From: Sinorhizobium americanum
GTDB taxonomy: Bacteria; Pseudomonadota; Alphaproteobacteria; Rhizobiales; Rhizobiaceae
Length of the DNA: 64,000 bases
NCBI RefSeq assembly: GCF_001651855.1
Contig: NZ_LNQC01000071.1
Coordinates: 60,703 to 124,702, forward strand
Reading direction: 5' to 3'
Below are positions 9,248 through 18,023 of the stretch, in pieces. The translations under genes and the position numbers were made by a program. The notes under the pieces were generated by a model, which saw only the letters and a program-made list of their open reading frames with translations, was not told where the DNA came from and did no database searches. The first letter of the stretch is position 1, and every line of letters begins with the position of its first letter.

Positions 9248-10330
9248 TTAACGCATTAAAAAACTTGCGTATTTTGCCCTGATCGCGGTGATTGCGTATT
9301 CATTTTTCACACGCTCTCGAGCGTTGTGGGCATAACGGGCATATTCGGTCGGGGAAAGGTCGAGGATTTCGCGGATCGCCTCGGCGAGTGCCTCCGGATC
9401 GCGCGCGGGTACGGCGATGCCGGCATTTCCTGCGACTGTGGCGGCATCGCCGACGTCCGTCGTGACGATCGGCTTGGCGTAACTCATCGCTTCTGCAATC
9501 ACGTTCGGGAAGCCCTCGGTCCTCGACGACAGCACCAAGGCGTCGATGCTGCGGTAATAGGAAGGCATGTCGGAGATCTCGCCCCTGAGATCGACCGCGT
9601 GCTCGGGCAGACCCGCCTCCGCCATTAAGTCGACCACAGCGCGGTTTTCGCGGGAAAGCCCGTTGCCGGCTGCGGAAAAGTGCGCTTGCGGGTGCGTCTT
9701 GCGGACGGCAGCCACGGCTTTGAAAAAGGTGGCGTGATCCTTCTGCGGATGGAATCGACCGACGATGCCGATCCGGCGGGCGGTTGCCGCTTCGGGGGGA
9801 TCGACACGCGGCAAGTCGAAGCCGTTCGGGATGACGACCATGTTCCGGTTTGCGTAGCCGTAGGCCCGATGCAACTCGAGGGCGCGCGCGCTGTTGTAGA
9901 TGATCCCGGCCGACCGGCTCGACAGAAGCCTCGCACCGGCAATTGCGAGGCGCGAACTGCGCGTAAGCGAAGCCGGATCGTCCAAGGACTGGCGAATGTT
10001 CCAGTAAACCGCTGCTTCGGACCGGGCCATTTGGGCCGCGATCGTGCCAACGATCATCGCATGGTACATCCAGCACAAGATTACATCGGGACGTTCCTTC
10101 CGGATGAGCCGGGCGAGCCGCAGGACCGCACCTGGAAGCGCGCCGAGGGAGGAGGCGGTCAGAGATACATAGGCAGCTCTCGGATTGTCGGCGAGATTGC
10201 GGTTCCGGTCCGAGACACCGATCAGCGACACGACGACGACGCGTTCATCGGCTGAACCCTGAAGCAGGCGTGCCAGCATGGTCTCAGCGCCTGCGCTGGC
10301 GGTGAAGTTGGTAATGACATGCATTATCAT
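9248..10330 (-). CDS. Glycosyltransferase family 4 (GT4)
   Basis: A 360-residue GT-B fold transferase. The N-terminal segment has TNFTASAGAETMLARLL, the glycine-rich nucleotide-sugar or acceptor site of GT4 enzymes. The C-terminal half shows GIVGRFHPQKDHATF, a central SYYRSIDALVLSSRTEGFPNVIAEAM (EX7E-type motif) and GIAVPARDPEALA. It would add a sugar from an NDP donor to a lipid-linked repeat unit at the inner membrane. The frame is open to 10468, but the family consensus starts at MIMHVIT; ATG 10330 is chosen and ATG 10324 is equally possible, with no strong ribosome site at either. It is the last gene of the minus-strand group that starts at 13954. Confidence 0.9.
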   Translation of the reverse strand: MIMHVITNFTASAGAETMLARLLQGSADERVVVVSLIGVSDRNRNLADNPRAAYVSLTASSLGALPGAVLRLARLIRKERPDVILCWMYHAMIVGTIAAQMARSEAAVYWNIRQSLDDPASLTRSSRLAIAGARLLSSRSAGIIYNSARALELHRAYGYANRNMVVIPNGFDLPRVDPPEAATARRIGIVGRFHPQKDHATFFKAVAAVRKTHPQAHFSAAGNGLSRENRAVVDLMAEAGLPEHAVDLRGEISDMPSYYRSIDALVLSSRTEGFPNVIAEAMSYAKPIVTTDVGDAATVAGNAGIAVPARDPEALAEAIREILDLSPTEYARYAHNARERVKNEYAITAIRAKYASFLMR

Positions 10331-10498
10331 TGCGGCGGCCCTACTGCATATCTCCTTAGATCGACCTCGATTTATGGACAAAGACATGCAGCAATTCAAA
10401 AGTTCTACAGCGACCTTTGCGCGCCTGATATGACGCGCGGCACTGTAAGTTCGGCGCTGCCCATGCATCGATCGGAGGAACGATCCGCTGAACGTCCT

Positions 10499-11722
10499 TC
10501 AATCGGTCAGGCCCATGCCCGCGAAGAGGATTCTGTTGACCATATGCACGTCAAATCGGTTTTCCGCGAGTTCCCGCGAGCGCCTACCCATTCTTTTGGC
10601 GAGATCCGGATCGCGCGCCAACGCCGTCATCGCATCTGCAAGCGTGGGGACGTCGAGCGGCTTCACCGTCATGCCGTTCACGCCCGGCTGCACCGTATCG
10701 CGGCAGCCCGGCAGATCCGTCGTGATTACCGGTCTGCCGACCGCCAGCGCTTCGAGGATGCTCCGCGGAATGCCTTCGCGATAGTAGGAAGGTAGGACGA
10801 AGGCGCTACATCCCGCCAAATAGGGGCGCACGTCGTCGGTGGTGCCAAGATACTCCAATATTCCTTCGCCGACCCAATCCTTGATCTCCTCGCGCGAGAT
10901 TGCCGTTGGGTTGCTGTCGAAGTGACCGAGCAGTTGAAATCGGGCATCGGGGAAAGTGCGTCGCACGATCCTCGCGGCCTCGACATATTCCATCACTCCC
11001 TTGTCGCGCAGGAGCCGTGCGATCATAAGGAAGACAGGCCCGCCGCCAGCCGCTCGCGCAAAAGCAAAATGCTCCAGGTCTACCCCGGATCCGGGAACCA
11101 TCGTAGGCGTCAACGCATCCGGCAGCATATGATAGCGGCGAATGTCTTCTGCATCCGCGTCGTTATAGACAAAAACGACCCTCGCGCGCTTGAACGCGAG
11201 GCGATACAGCTGGACGCACAGGTGGCGGATGGCGAGCGCCTTGAAGGAGCGACCGCGGGTGTCGGAAAAGATGTGGCCGAGTCCTGTGACGAGGAAGCAC
11301 CGCTCCCTGATTCCGAGCGTTCGGGCGGCAATGCCGGCATAGATGATCGGCTTCATCGTGTAGGGAAGGACCATATCCGGTCTCAGCCGCTTGAAATGTC
11401 GCCGCAGCGACCAGAAGGTCCGGATGTCCTGCAGCGGATTAAGACCGGTCCGCACCATCGGAATGCGGACGAAGCGAACGCCGATTTCAGCGAGCGCCTG
11501 CTCGACCCGCGGGTCCTGCTCGGGAGCGAAGGCTATGACTTCGTGGCCGGCGCTGACCAATCGTTTCAGCAACTCCAGCCGAAAAATCGTCAGAGACGCC
11601 GTCAGGCTTGCGACGACGGCGATCACGCGTCTGCGCGTCGGAGGCTGTGCGACACCGGAGGGACCCGCTGCAGTGACGATCTCCTCGGTTTGCATGCGCG
11701 GAAAATGCTCAGCGGACCTCAA
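10499..11722 (-). CDS. Glycosyltransferase family 4 (GT4)
   Basis: A 407-residue GT-B transferase with an N-terminal Rossmann half (VVASLTASLTIFRLELLKRLVSAG) and a C-terminal Glycos_transf_1 half containing FLMIARLLRDKGV, YYREGIPRSILEALAVGRPVITTD and GVNGMTVKPLD. It resembles capsule and O-antigen GT4 enzymes that transfer N-acetylated hexosamines or related sugars, but donor and acceptor cannot be read out. The start is TTG 11722: a clear GGGAGG (11729-11734) sits six bases ahead of it, and no ATG is equally well placed (an ATG at 11695 is the alternative). It lies 30 bases downstream of the 4,6-dehydratase gene, so it is probably in the same operon. Confidence 0.92.
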   Translation of the reverse strand: MRSAEHFPRMQTEEIVTAAGPSGVAQPPTRRRVIAVVASLTASLTIFRLELLKRLVSAGHEVIAFAPEQDPRVEQALAEIGVRFVRIPMVRTGLNPLQDIRTFWSLRRHFKRLRPDMVLPYTMKPIIYAGIAARTLGIRERCFLVTGLGHIFSDTRGRSFKALAIRHLCVQLYRLAFKRARVVFVYNDADAEDIRRYHMLPDALTPTMVPGSGVDLEHFAFARAAGGGPVFLMIARLLRDKGVMEYVEAARIVRRTFPDARFQLLGHFDSNPTAISREEIKDWVGEGILEYLGTTDDVRPYLAGCSAFVLPSYYREGIPRSILEALAVGRPVITTDLPGCRDTVQPGVNGMTVKPLDVPTLADAMTALARDPDLAKRMGRRSRELAENRFDVHMVNRILFAGMGLTD

Positions 11723-11728
11723 GGCCGA

Positions 11729-11734
11729 CCTCCC
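11729..11734 (-). promoter_or_regulatory. Ribosome binding site that fixes a TTG start
   Basis: GGGAGG on the minus strand, six bases before TTG 11722 of the GT4 gene. No other in-frame start codon has a comparable site. Confidence 0.7.
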
Positions 11735-11752
11735 GCGTGCTTTCCATCTTAT

Positions 11753-13954
11753 CTAATCCGGCAATCGCAGTCCGCCGCGGGCGCTGTTTTGGTAGATTTG
11801 CCGGCGTGGACCCCCAGGCTTGCTGCGCCTTGCGGGCTGGAGCCGGCCCCGCTTCTTGTTCACGGCGGGAGGCTTCGTCATGGCGGCCTCGTGCTCGTAG
11901 CGCGGAAGCAGCTCGCGCATGACCGCCACGACCGCCGGATCATTGCCCCGCTCCGCATGGCGCTGCAGGCGAGCGAACGCGTCCCGGAGCGTCGGCAAGG
12001 GAATCGGCTCCGGAACCGCGCCGAGAACGCCAGGCACCGGCGAGGTTATGCGTTTGTCGGTCTCGTCGAAGAGCTCCTCGTAGAGCTTTTCGCCCGGGCG
12101 GCAACCGATGATCTTGATCTCGATATCCTGGTCCGGTGTGAAGCCGGCCAACCGGATCATGCGGCGCGCGATGTCGATGATTTTCACCGGCTCGCCCATG
12201 TCGAGAACGAAGATCTCTCCCTGTCCGAGCTGTTTCTCGAAACCATAGGCCGATGCCTGCAATGTCAGCTCCACGGCCTCGCGGATCGTCATGAAGAAAC
12301 GCGTCATGCATGGATCGGTCACGGTCAACGGTCCGCCTCTTGCAAGCTGGCGCTTGAAGAGCGGGATCAGCGATCCGCTCGATCCCAGCACGTTGCCGAA
12401 GCGGACGGTCATGAACCGCGGGCCTTTGCCGGTTTCGAGGCCCTGCAGGTCGAGCGCCTGGCAATAGAGCTCAGCGAGCCGCTTCGTCGCACCCATCATG
12501 CTTGTCGAGTTCACAACCTTGTCGGTCGATATCTGCACCATGGCCAGTGTGCCGTATTTCTTTGCCGCATTGGCGACGTTCATCGTGCCGATGACGTTCG
12601 TGAGGATGCCCTCGCGCGGGTTCATCTGCACCATAGGCACATGCTTGAGGGCTGCAGCATGGAAGACCAGCTCCGGCCGATGCCGCTCGAAAATTTCCTC
12701 GACACGCTGGCTGCGGCGGACGCTGCAAAGGTAACTCCTCGAAGTTACGTTCGGGAGGGTTTCGGCGAGCGTCATGTCGATCGAGTAGAGATTGTATTCC
12801 GAATTGTCGACCAGCACGATTTCCGCCGGCTCACAGGCAGCGACCTGCGCGGTCAGCTCGCTTCCGATCGACCCGCCGGCTCCGGTGATCAGCACGCGCC
12901 GTCCACGAACAAGCCGGGCGATCGCCTCGCGGTCGAGTGCCGCTTGCGGACGCTCCAGCAGATCGGTGAGTTCGACCGACCGCAGTTCGTAAGGATTGTC
13001 TCCTTTGGCGCGCTTGAACTCGGTCGGCTGCGACAGGCGCGATACGGCGATGCCGAGCCTTTCGGCGGACCGTAGCAGCTCGTCCGACGCGGTTTCGCCG
13101 AAGTTCGCCGGCGCTTCCGTGAAGACGACATGACGCGGCCGCCTGTTGGCTTGCTGCAGTTCCGCCACCACCTGCTCGAAATCCTCGATCCGGCCCGCAA
13201 TTGGCACGCCGCGCAGGCTCATCCCGAGCTGGTCTGCATTCTTGTCGAGGCAGGCCACCGGCACATGGGTGGCATTCGGATCCCGCGCGAGTGCGCGCAG
13301 GTAAAGCTCTGCGGCGTCGCCCGCTCCGACGAGCAGCAGCGGTACTTGGTGATCGTCGCCCATCCCCTTGTTGCGCCGCCCATTCTTGAAAACGGGACGC
13401 GCCAGTGGGATTTCATCGGCGCGAAAGCTCAGCCGCGCGGCGGCGAGGAAGGCGATCAGGAGCAGCGACTGCATCGGCACGACGGATCGCGGCATATCGA
13501 TCAGTCTTGTCGAAAAGAACAGGAGCGAAATGAGCAAGAGAGACGTCGCGAGCACTGCGCGAAGAATGATCAGGAGATCGGAGATCGAGCCGTATTTCCA
13601 GTTTCGGCTGTAAAGGCCCGACAACGGGAAAATGATTGCGCAAATGGCGAGGTACTGAGCACCGGACCACAACAGGACGGAGGCGGTTTCAGGCCTCGTA
13701 CTGAGCTCCGCAAAGCCGTAACGCAGCAGCAGCGCCACGGCCAGCGCGACGCCTGCGGAGCCAAGGTCGGCAAGATACAAGGCAGGATATTTCTGAATGC
13801 TGAAAACGGCCCCTCGCAGACGCCGATAACCGATATCGAGGGCCGCACCGAATACCGGTAGCAACATTTTGGCCGATGATCTTGCTGCTCCGCCTCTCGG
13901 CAACATTAGGAAACTATCGCGCACTGCCTTCGCGGCGTCGTAAAAACGCTGCAT
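11753..13954 (-). CDS. Membrane-bound nucleotide-sugar 4,6-dehydratase (CapD/WbpM/FlaA1-large family)
   Basis: A 733-residue polytopic enzyme. Hydrophobic helices occupy about residues 55-190, followed by a CoA-binding-like Rossmann domain (LLLVGAGDAAELYLRAL) and a catalytic SDR domain with GAGGSIGSEL, HAAALKHVPMVQ, ISTDKVVN and SMMGATKR, where Met replaces the usual SDR tyrosine as in WbpM and PglF. The family removes water from UDP-GlcNAc to give the 4-keto-6-deoxy sugar that leads to QuiNAc, FucNAc or bacillosamine-type sugars. A DegT aminotransferase (37138) and a formyltransferase-like gene (21963) elsewhere in the window fit this route. A proline- and arginine-rich tail of about 50 residues extends past the catalytic domain. 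ATG 13954 follows AGGAAGGG. Confidence 0.94.
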   Translation of the reverse strand: MQRFYDAAKAVRDSFLMLPRGGAARSSAKMLLPVFGAALDIGYRRLRGAVFSIQKYPALYLADLGSAGVALAVALLLRYGFAELSTRPETASVLLWSGAQYLAICAIIFPLSGLYSRNWKYGSISDLLIILRAVLATSLLLISLLFFSTRLIDMPRSVVPMQSLLLIAFLAAARLSFRADEIPLARPVFKNGRRNKGMGDDHQVPLLLVGAGDAAELYLRALARDPNATHVPVACLDKNADQLGMSLRGVPIAGRIEDFEQVVAELQQANRRPRHVVFTEAPANFGETASDELLRSAERLGIAVSRLSQPTEFKRAKGDNPYELRSVELTDLLERPQAALDREAIARLVRGRRVLITGAGGSIGSELTAQVAACEPAEIVLVDNSEYNLYSIDMTLAETLPNVTSRSYLCSVRRSQRVEEIFERHRPELVFHAAALKHVPMVQMNPREGILTNVIGTMNVANAAKKYGTLAMVQISTDKVVNSTSMMGATKRLAELYCQALDLQGLETGKGPRFMTVRFGNVLGSSGSLIPLFKRQLARGGPLTVTDPCMTRFFMTIREAVELTLQASAYGFEKQLGQGEIFVLDMGEPVKIIDIARRMIRLAGFTPDQDIEIKIIGCRPGEKLYEELFDETDKRITSPVPGVLGAVPEPIPLPTLRDAFARLQRHAERGNDPAVVAVMRELLPRYEHEAAMTKPPAVNKKRGRLQPARRSKPGGPRRQIYQNSARGGLRLPD

Positions 13955-14541
13955 GACGGGCCCTTCCTAATTTCTGCAAGCCTGCCGTTCCGCCGAACGA
14001 AAACCGCACCTCCCTCAAGAAGGTTTAATGGTGGGGTAGAGAACGGTGCGTCTGTAAGTCTGTTGTCGACCAGCTCGAAAGGCTTGATAAATCTACTTCG
14101 ACAAAAGGTTACTCATCGCGGTGGGCTAGATCGCGATCAAATGATCCATAATAAGAAACACGTAATTCAGTAGTTGTAAATGCTCTTAAGTCAAAGGCGT
14201 ATAGTTTTTCACAAAAGTTTACTGTGCTGAGCGGTCGAGCCCCTGGCATGCCGAAGCCACCCGACGGGCATGGAGTTCGAGGTTTTGGCAGATGAAATTC
14301 GCCGTGCGCACAATGCGGCCGTGGCCCATCTGTATCTCACGAGAAAGGTGTATAGCTAACGAGGCTATATATCCAAAGGCATATGGCGTAACGCGGATGA
14401 AGAAGCTAGTCTTCAACGCCGTACTTGAGGCTTAGACATTCAAGCTTTCGATGAAAGTGTAATCGAATCATGCGCCATCCGGCGCATTGCCATAATGGTC
14501 ATGGCGTCAGCCCCTCATTTTTCACCGAGGTGGGCGGAAAC
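13955..14541. other. Intergenic region upstream of the dehydratase operon
   Basis: About 590 bases, clearly richer in A and T than the flanking genes between 13990 and 14220. It must hold the minus-strand promoter for the operon starting at 13954. I cannot place -35/-10 elements with confidence. A short open stretch at 14270-14359 (plus strand, 29 codons from ATG, starting MEFEVLADEIRRAH) has no recognisable ribosome site and may be a gene remnant. No repeat or RNA gene was recognised. Confidence 0.4.
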
Positions 14542-15033
14542 ATGCAAGCACGAAGCGTTATCGAGATCGTGGAGTCTCGCGGGCGGCTGCCTACTGAACT
14601 GATCGTGGCCGGGTACTGGGCAAGCCAGGCCGGTGTCGTGATCTATGTTCTCAATGGTGTCACCCCCCAAGCGATCAACTTGGTTCTGGACCCGATCGTG
14701 ACAACCCTGCCTCTGTCTATCCCGGGCGTGCTTTATATCAGCCTCATGGACAAGGCACGCGTATGCGAGGCTTTACGATGCGCCGATGAGATTTATGCCG
14801 CGACCGGCATCTTCCGTCGACTGGCGGTTCACTATGGCATCGCTCCGGGTCGCATTCGGTCCGCCGTCGGCGCCGTTCCGAGACTGGAAAGTCGCACGCT
14901 CCAGTCCGAAAGAGATGTCCGTGCGCCAAAGATCGCCAGGCCCCATCTTGTCATGCCGATCCCGGCCATCCACTACATCCGCTGGGGTGCGTCGGACACG
15001 TCGAATAGGCATCCTTCGAAGGTCGCCGTCTGA
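14542..15033 (+). CDS. Hypothetical protein, unrecognised
   Basis: An open frame of 163 codons from ATG 14542, which has GAGGTGGGCGG just upstream; the frame also opens at ATG 14470. I do not recognise the family. The first 100 residues alternate charged helices with a hydrophobic stretch (GVVIYVLNGV, LDPIVTTLPLSIPGVLYI) and look like real protein, whereas the last 50 are arginine- and proline-rich and could be read-through of non-coding sequence. It lies alone on the plus strand between two minus-strand operons, with no partner in the same direction. It could be a regulator-sized gene or a degraded remnant. Confidence 0.35.
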   Translation: MQARSVIEIVESRGRLPTELIVAGYWASQAGVVIYVLNGVTPQAINLVLDPIVTTLPLSIPGVLYISLMDKARVCEALRCADEIYAATGIFRRLAVHYGIAPGRIRSAVGAVPRLESRTLQSERDVRAPKIARPHLVMPIPAIHYIRWGASDTSNRHPSKVAV

Positions 15034-15111
15034 AGGACTTTCATACTTCTTGGCTGATTTACGGGCGCGAAATCGCTCATCGAGCGGCGGCGTATGTGAG
15101 TGCATCCTGCT

Positions 15112-16944
15112 CTAGTCGAGCTCGAAATGCTCCTTGTAGTCCTGCCGCAGGTGTGACGGCTGATCTTCCTTCCGCAGAAAGCAATTGCCAACGACAAGGC
15201 ACTCGATTTCGGTGCCCATGAAGCAGTGGAACGCATCCTCCGGGGTGCAGACGATCGGCTCGCCGCGGACATTGAAGCTGGTGTTGACCAGTACGGGACA
15301 GCCGGTCCGCTCCTTGAACGCGCTGAGCAGCTCCCAGTATCGTGGATTGGTATCCTGATGCACCGTCTGCACCCGGGCCGAATAATCGACATGCGTGACT
15401 GCCGGAATCTCCGATCGTGGAACGTTCAGGCGATCTATGCCGAACAATGCAGCTTCGTCGGGACCGAGGGGCAATCGCCGCCGGTCGAGGACATCGGCGA
15501 CGAGCAGCATGTAAGGACTGTCGGCGTCGGTGTCGAACCACTCCGCCACGTCCTCTCGCCGGACTGAAGGGGCAAAGGGACGGAAGCTTTCGCGGTATTT
15601 GACCTTGAGGTTGAGCGTCTTTTGCATCCTCGGCGAGCGCGGATCGCCAAGAATCGACCTTGCACCGAGCGCCCGCGGTCCGAACTCCATGCGACCCTGC
15701 ATCCAGCCGACCGCCTTCTCATCGACCAACGCATCAACGGTGCGTGTGATCACCTGGTCGTCGTCGAGGACCGTGTAAACGGCGCCGGCGGCCGTTAGTC
15801 GCTTCTCGATGTCGCGTTGGTCGAAGGCTGGGCCGAGATAGGCGCCGGCCATGCGGTCCCGCCCGTCGAAAGTGCGGTTGTGTCCGAGATAGCCGTGCCA
15901 GGCGGCCAGGGCCGCGCCCACCGCGCCGCCTGCATCGCCGGCCGCCGGCTGGATCCAGATGTCGTCGAAAATCCGCTTCTTGAGCAGCTTGCCGTTTGCG
16001 ACGCAGTTCAAGGCAACGCCCCCGGCGAGACAGAGGTGACGCTCGCCGGTTTCCCCTCGGGCAAAACTCGCAAGTTTCAAAACGACTTCTTCGGTGACCG
16101 CCTGTATCGAAGCAGCGAGATCCATCTCGCGCTGCGTCAGCGGCGATTCCGGCTTTCGAGGCTCGGCGCCGAACAGTCGATGAAAGGCGGGGGATGTCAT
16201 GGTGAGACCGGTGCAATAGTCGAAATAGCGCTGGTCGAGCCGGAACGAGCCGTCGTCCTTCAGGTCGATCAGATTATCCAGTATTTTCTGCGCGAATAGC
16301 GGGCGGCCATAGGGCGCCAATCCCATCACCTTATACTCTCCGGAATTCACCTTAAATCCGGTGTAGTAGGTGAAGGCGGAATACAGCAGCCCCAGGGAGT
16401 GCGGGAAGCGTACCTCCTTCAGTATCTCGAGCTCGTTGTCGCGGCCATGGCCGATCGACGTCGTGCACCATTCGCCGACCCCGTCCATCGTCAGCACCGC
16501 GGCGCTCTTGAAGGGCGACGGAAAGAACGCGCTTGCCGCATGGGCCAGGTGATGCTCCGTGAACAGCAGCGAACCGACCCATTCCTTTGATCCGGCAAGC
16601 TTTCCCAATTGCCTGCGCAACAGCTTCTTTTGAAACAGCTTTTCCTTAATCCAGAGCGGCATCGCCATCCTGAAGGAGCTGAAACCGCGCGGACTTGTCG
16701 CGAGATAGGTCTCGAGCAACCGCTCGAATTTCAGAAACGGCTTATCGTAAAAGACGACGTGATCGACGTCGGCCATGTCGCATTCGGCCGCAGCCAGGCA
16801 ATAGGCCACCGCATTTGCCGGAAATCCGGCGTCGTGCTTCTTGCGAGTGAAGCGCTCCTCCTGCGCGGCAGCGACGATCAGCCCATCCTCGATCATCGCC
16901 GCCGCGCTGTCGTGGTAAAATGCCGAGATACCGAGAATACGCAT
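15112..16944 (-). CDS. Carbamoyltransferase, NodU/CmcH/SxtI family
   Basis: A 610-residue carbamoyltransferase. The N-terminal Kae1-like domain shows GISAFYHDSAAAMIEDG, EERFTRKKHD and HHLAHAASAFFPSP with metal-binding histidines, then MDGVGEW and the ATP-binding LAGGVALNCVANGKL. The C-terminal domain contains GRMEFGPRALGARSILGDPR and NTSFNVRGEPIVCTPEDA. The enzyme makes carbamoyl-adenylate from carbamoyl phosphate and ATP and passes it to a hydroxyl of a sugar or other acceptor. It begins 12 bases after a 49-residue small gene and lies downstream of an SxtJ-like membrane gene, the order known for sxtI neighbours. The likely acceptor here is a residue of the surface polysaccharide or its lipid-linked repeat. 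Confidence 0.95.
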   Translation of the reverse strand: MRILGISAFYHDSAAAMIEDGLIVAAAQEERFTRKKHDAGFPANAVAYCLAAAECDMADVDHVVFYDKPFLKFERLLETYLATSPRGFSSFRMAMPLWIKEKLFQKKLLRRQLGKLAGSKEWVGSLLFTEHHLAHAASAFFPSPFKSAAVLTMDGVGEWCTTSIGHGRDNELEILKEVRFPHSLGLLYSAFTYYTGFKVNSGEYKVMGLAPYGRPLFAQKILDNLIDLKDDGSFRLDQRYFDYCTGLTMTSPAFHRLFGAEPRKPESPLTQREMDLAASIQAVTEEVVLKLASFARGETGERHLCLAGGVALNCVANGKLLKKRIFDDIWIQPAAGDAGGAVGAALAAWHGYLGHNRTFDGRDRMAGAYLGPAFDQRDIEKRLTAAGAVYTVLDDDQVITRTVDALVDEKAVGWMQGRMEFGPRALGARSILGDPRSPRMQKTLNLKVKYRESFRPFAPSVRREDVAEWFDTDADSPYMLLVADVLDRRRLPLGPDEAALFGIDRLNVPRSEIPAVTHVDYSARVQTVHQDTNPRYWELLSAFKERTGCPVLVNTSFNVRGEPIVCTPEDAFHCFMGTEIECLVVGNCFLRKEDQPSHLRQDYKEHFELD

Positions 16945-16956
16945 GGATGGCTCGGC

Positions 16957-17106
16957 TCAGAACAGGGTGTAGATGAACGGCGCTACAGCGGTACCCTGCG
17001 TCAGCACCACCAATCCGCCAAACACTCCGAGTATGATGAAGATAGGCAGGAGCCAGAACTTCTTGCGGACGCCCATATAGGCCCAGAGTTCACGGATCAG
17101 TTCCAT
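16957..17106 (-). CDS. Small single-span membrane protein, DUF5989/SxtK-like (49 residues)
   Basis: This gene is below usual ORF length cut-offs, so I translated it by hand. It starts at ATG 17106 after GGAGG (17116-17120) and reads MELIRELWAYMGVRKKFWLL, then one hydrophobic helix (PIFIILGVFGGLVVL), and ends in PFIYTLF. The short basic amphipathic lead, single helix and aromatic C-terminus match the DUF5989 family, which includes SxtK of saxitoxin clusters and is almost always beside an SxtI-type carbamoyltransferase. It lies 59 bases after the SxtJ-like gene and 12 bases before the carbamoyltransferase. It may anchor or assist the transferase at the membrane; its biochemical role is not known. 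Confidence 0.88.
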   Translation of the reverse strand: MELIRELWAYMGVRKKFWLLPIFIILGVFGGLVVLTQGTAVAPFIYTLF

Positions 17107-17165
17107 ATCGCATTTCCTCCACTCTCAACCGACAACGGTCTTGTCGCTTCACAACTGTCTCGCGT

Positions 17166-17597
17166 TCAGAACTGATTGCGCATCGTCATCGGGTCCGGTT
17201 CATGCGGTGGCCGCCTATTCCAGTAAGTGTCCGCGCCTTTGTCGAACGAAGCGACGAGCGGATCGTAGCCGCGCAGCCTCAAGAAGAGCCCGATCGGAAC
17301 GAAGGCCGTCGCATAAATCAGAAGCATCACGATGGGATTGACGATCTTGAACAGCAACAGGCCGAGTTTCGTCCACAGCCGGTTCGGCAAGGCGAGCAGG
17401 TCGGGAGAGGCAAACGCCAACAGGACGAGGACAGCGCAGATGCCTGCAAGCCCTGTGGTGATCGGAGTGAGCCCGCCGCTGATAAACCACCGCACCAGAA
17501 CAAAAGCGAGGAGGATGCCACCGACCGTGTAGCCGAAGCTGCGGTTCGACGGCCCCTCCAAGGCATGCTCGGAAAAAGACTCGTGCGCCTGGTTCAT
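17166..17597 (-). CDS. SxtJ-like small membrane protein
   Basis: A 143-residue protein with three or four hydrophobic segments (FGYTVGGILLAFVLVRWF, ITTGLAGICAVLVLLAF and LFKIVNPIVMLLIYATAFVPIGLFLRL), ending in a polar tail with YWNRRP. This tail and topology are those of the SxtJ family. SxtJ proteins accompany SxtI carbamoyltransferases in saxitoxin, polysaccharide and other clusters; their function is unresolved. The gene is the first of a three-gene minus-strand unit (SxtJ-like, 49-residue protein, carbamoyltransferase). The start at ATG 17597 has GAGGG about nine bases upstream. A role in presenting a membrane-bound acceptor to the carbamoyltransferase is plausible. Confidence 0.85.
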   Translation of the reverse strand: MNQAHESFSEHALEGPSNRSFGYTVGGILLAFVLVRWFISGGLTPITTGLAGICAVLVLLAFASPDLLALPNRLWTKLGLLLFKIVNPIVMLLIYATAFVPIGLFLRLRGYDPLVASFDKGADTYWNRRPPHEPDPMTMRNQF

Positions 17598-18023
17598 CGG
17601 GAACGCCCTCAGCGGCCAGTGCTAATCTCTAAAGTAGGATACTGAGCGAAATGCAATCGCCTTCGTTGAGGAATAATATAGGACGCATCGTATAGAACAA
17701 GCGGCGACCGATCCGGTCAATATACCATTGGATATAGAAGGCGCGTCACGTGTAGTTGCGCTCTAAACGGAACGGCGGCATTGATCAAACTTGCGTTTCC
17801 GGCCAGTTTTTGGGGGAGACTCGATCGGTAAAACGCCGTATATTCCGCAGCACAAAACGCTCTCGTATCAAATTCCTATTCTGAATTCATTTGTGTGAGT
17901 TCAAGTGCAAGAGATACGACTCTTATCAGCCAAAACCGTCAGAACAGAAACGGATCGGCCTCCTGAACAAGGAGACCTGTAAGGAACGTTTGCTGAACGG
18001 TTCGCGGGAGAGGACAAGATGTC
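17598..18023. other. Divergent intergenic region (SxtJ-like operon and SGNH gene)
   Basis: About 425 bases between divergently transcribed genes, AT-rich from 17640 to 17900, so it should carry promoters for both directions. Near the plus-strand end a small hairpin (CTCCT and AGGAG around a five-base loop, about 17961-17975) precedes the start at 18024, which follows GAGAGGACAAG. No RNA gene or repeat family was recognised. Confidence 0.4.

Noticed and set aside
10922..13075. 717-codon plus-strand frame opposite the GT4 and dehydratase genes
   Set aside because: It is antisense to two well-conserved genes and its composition (His, Arg, Asp-rich) is typical of a GC-rich shadow frame.
14219..14416. 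65-codon minus-strand frame in the gap after the dehydratase gene
   Set aside because: No ribosome site, no similarity I can recognise, and no partner genes.
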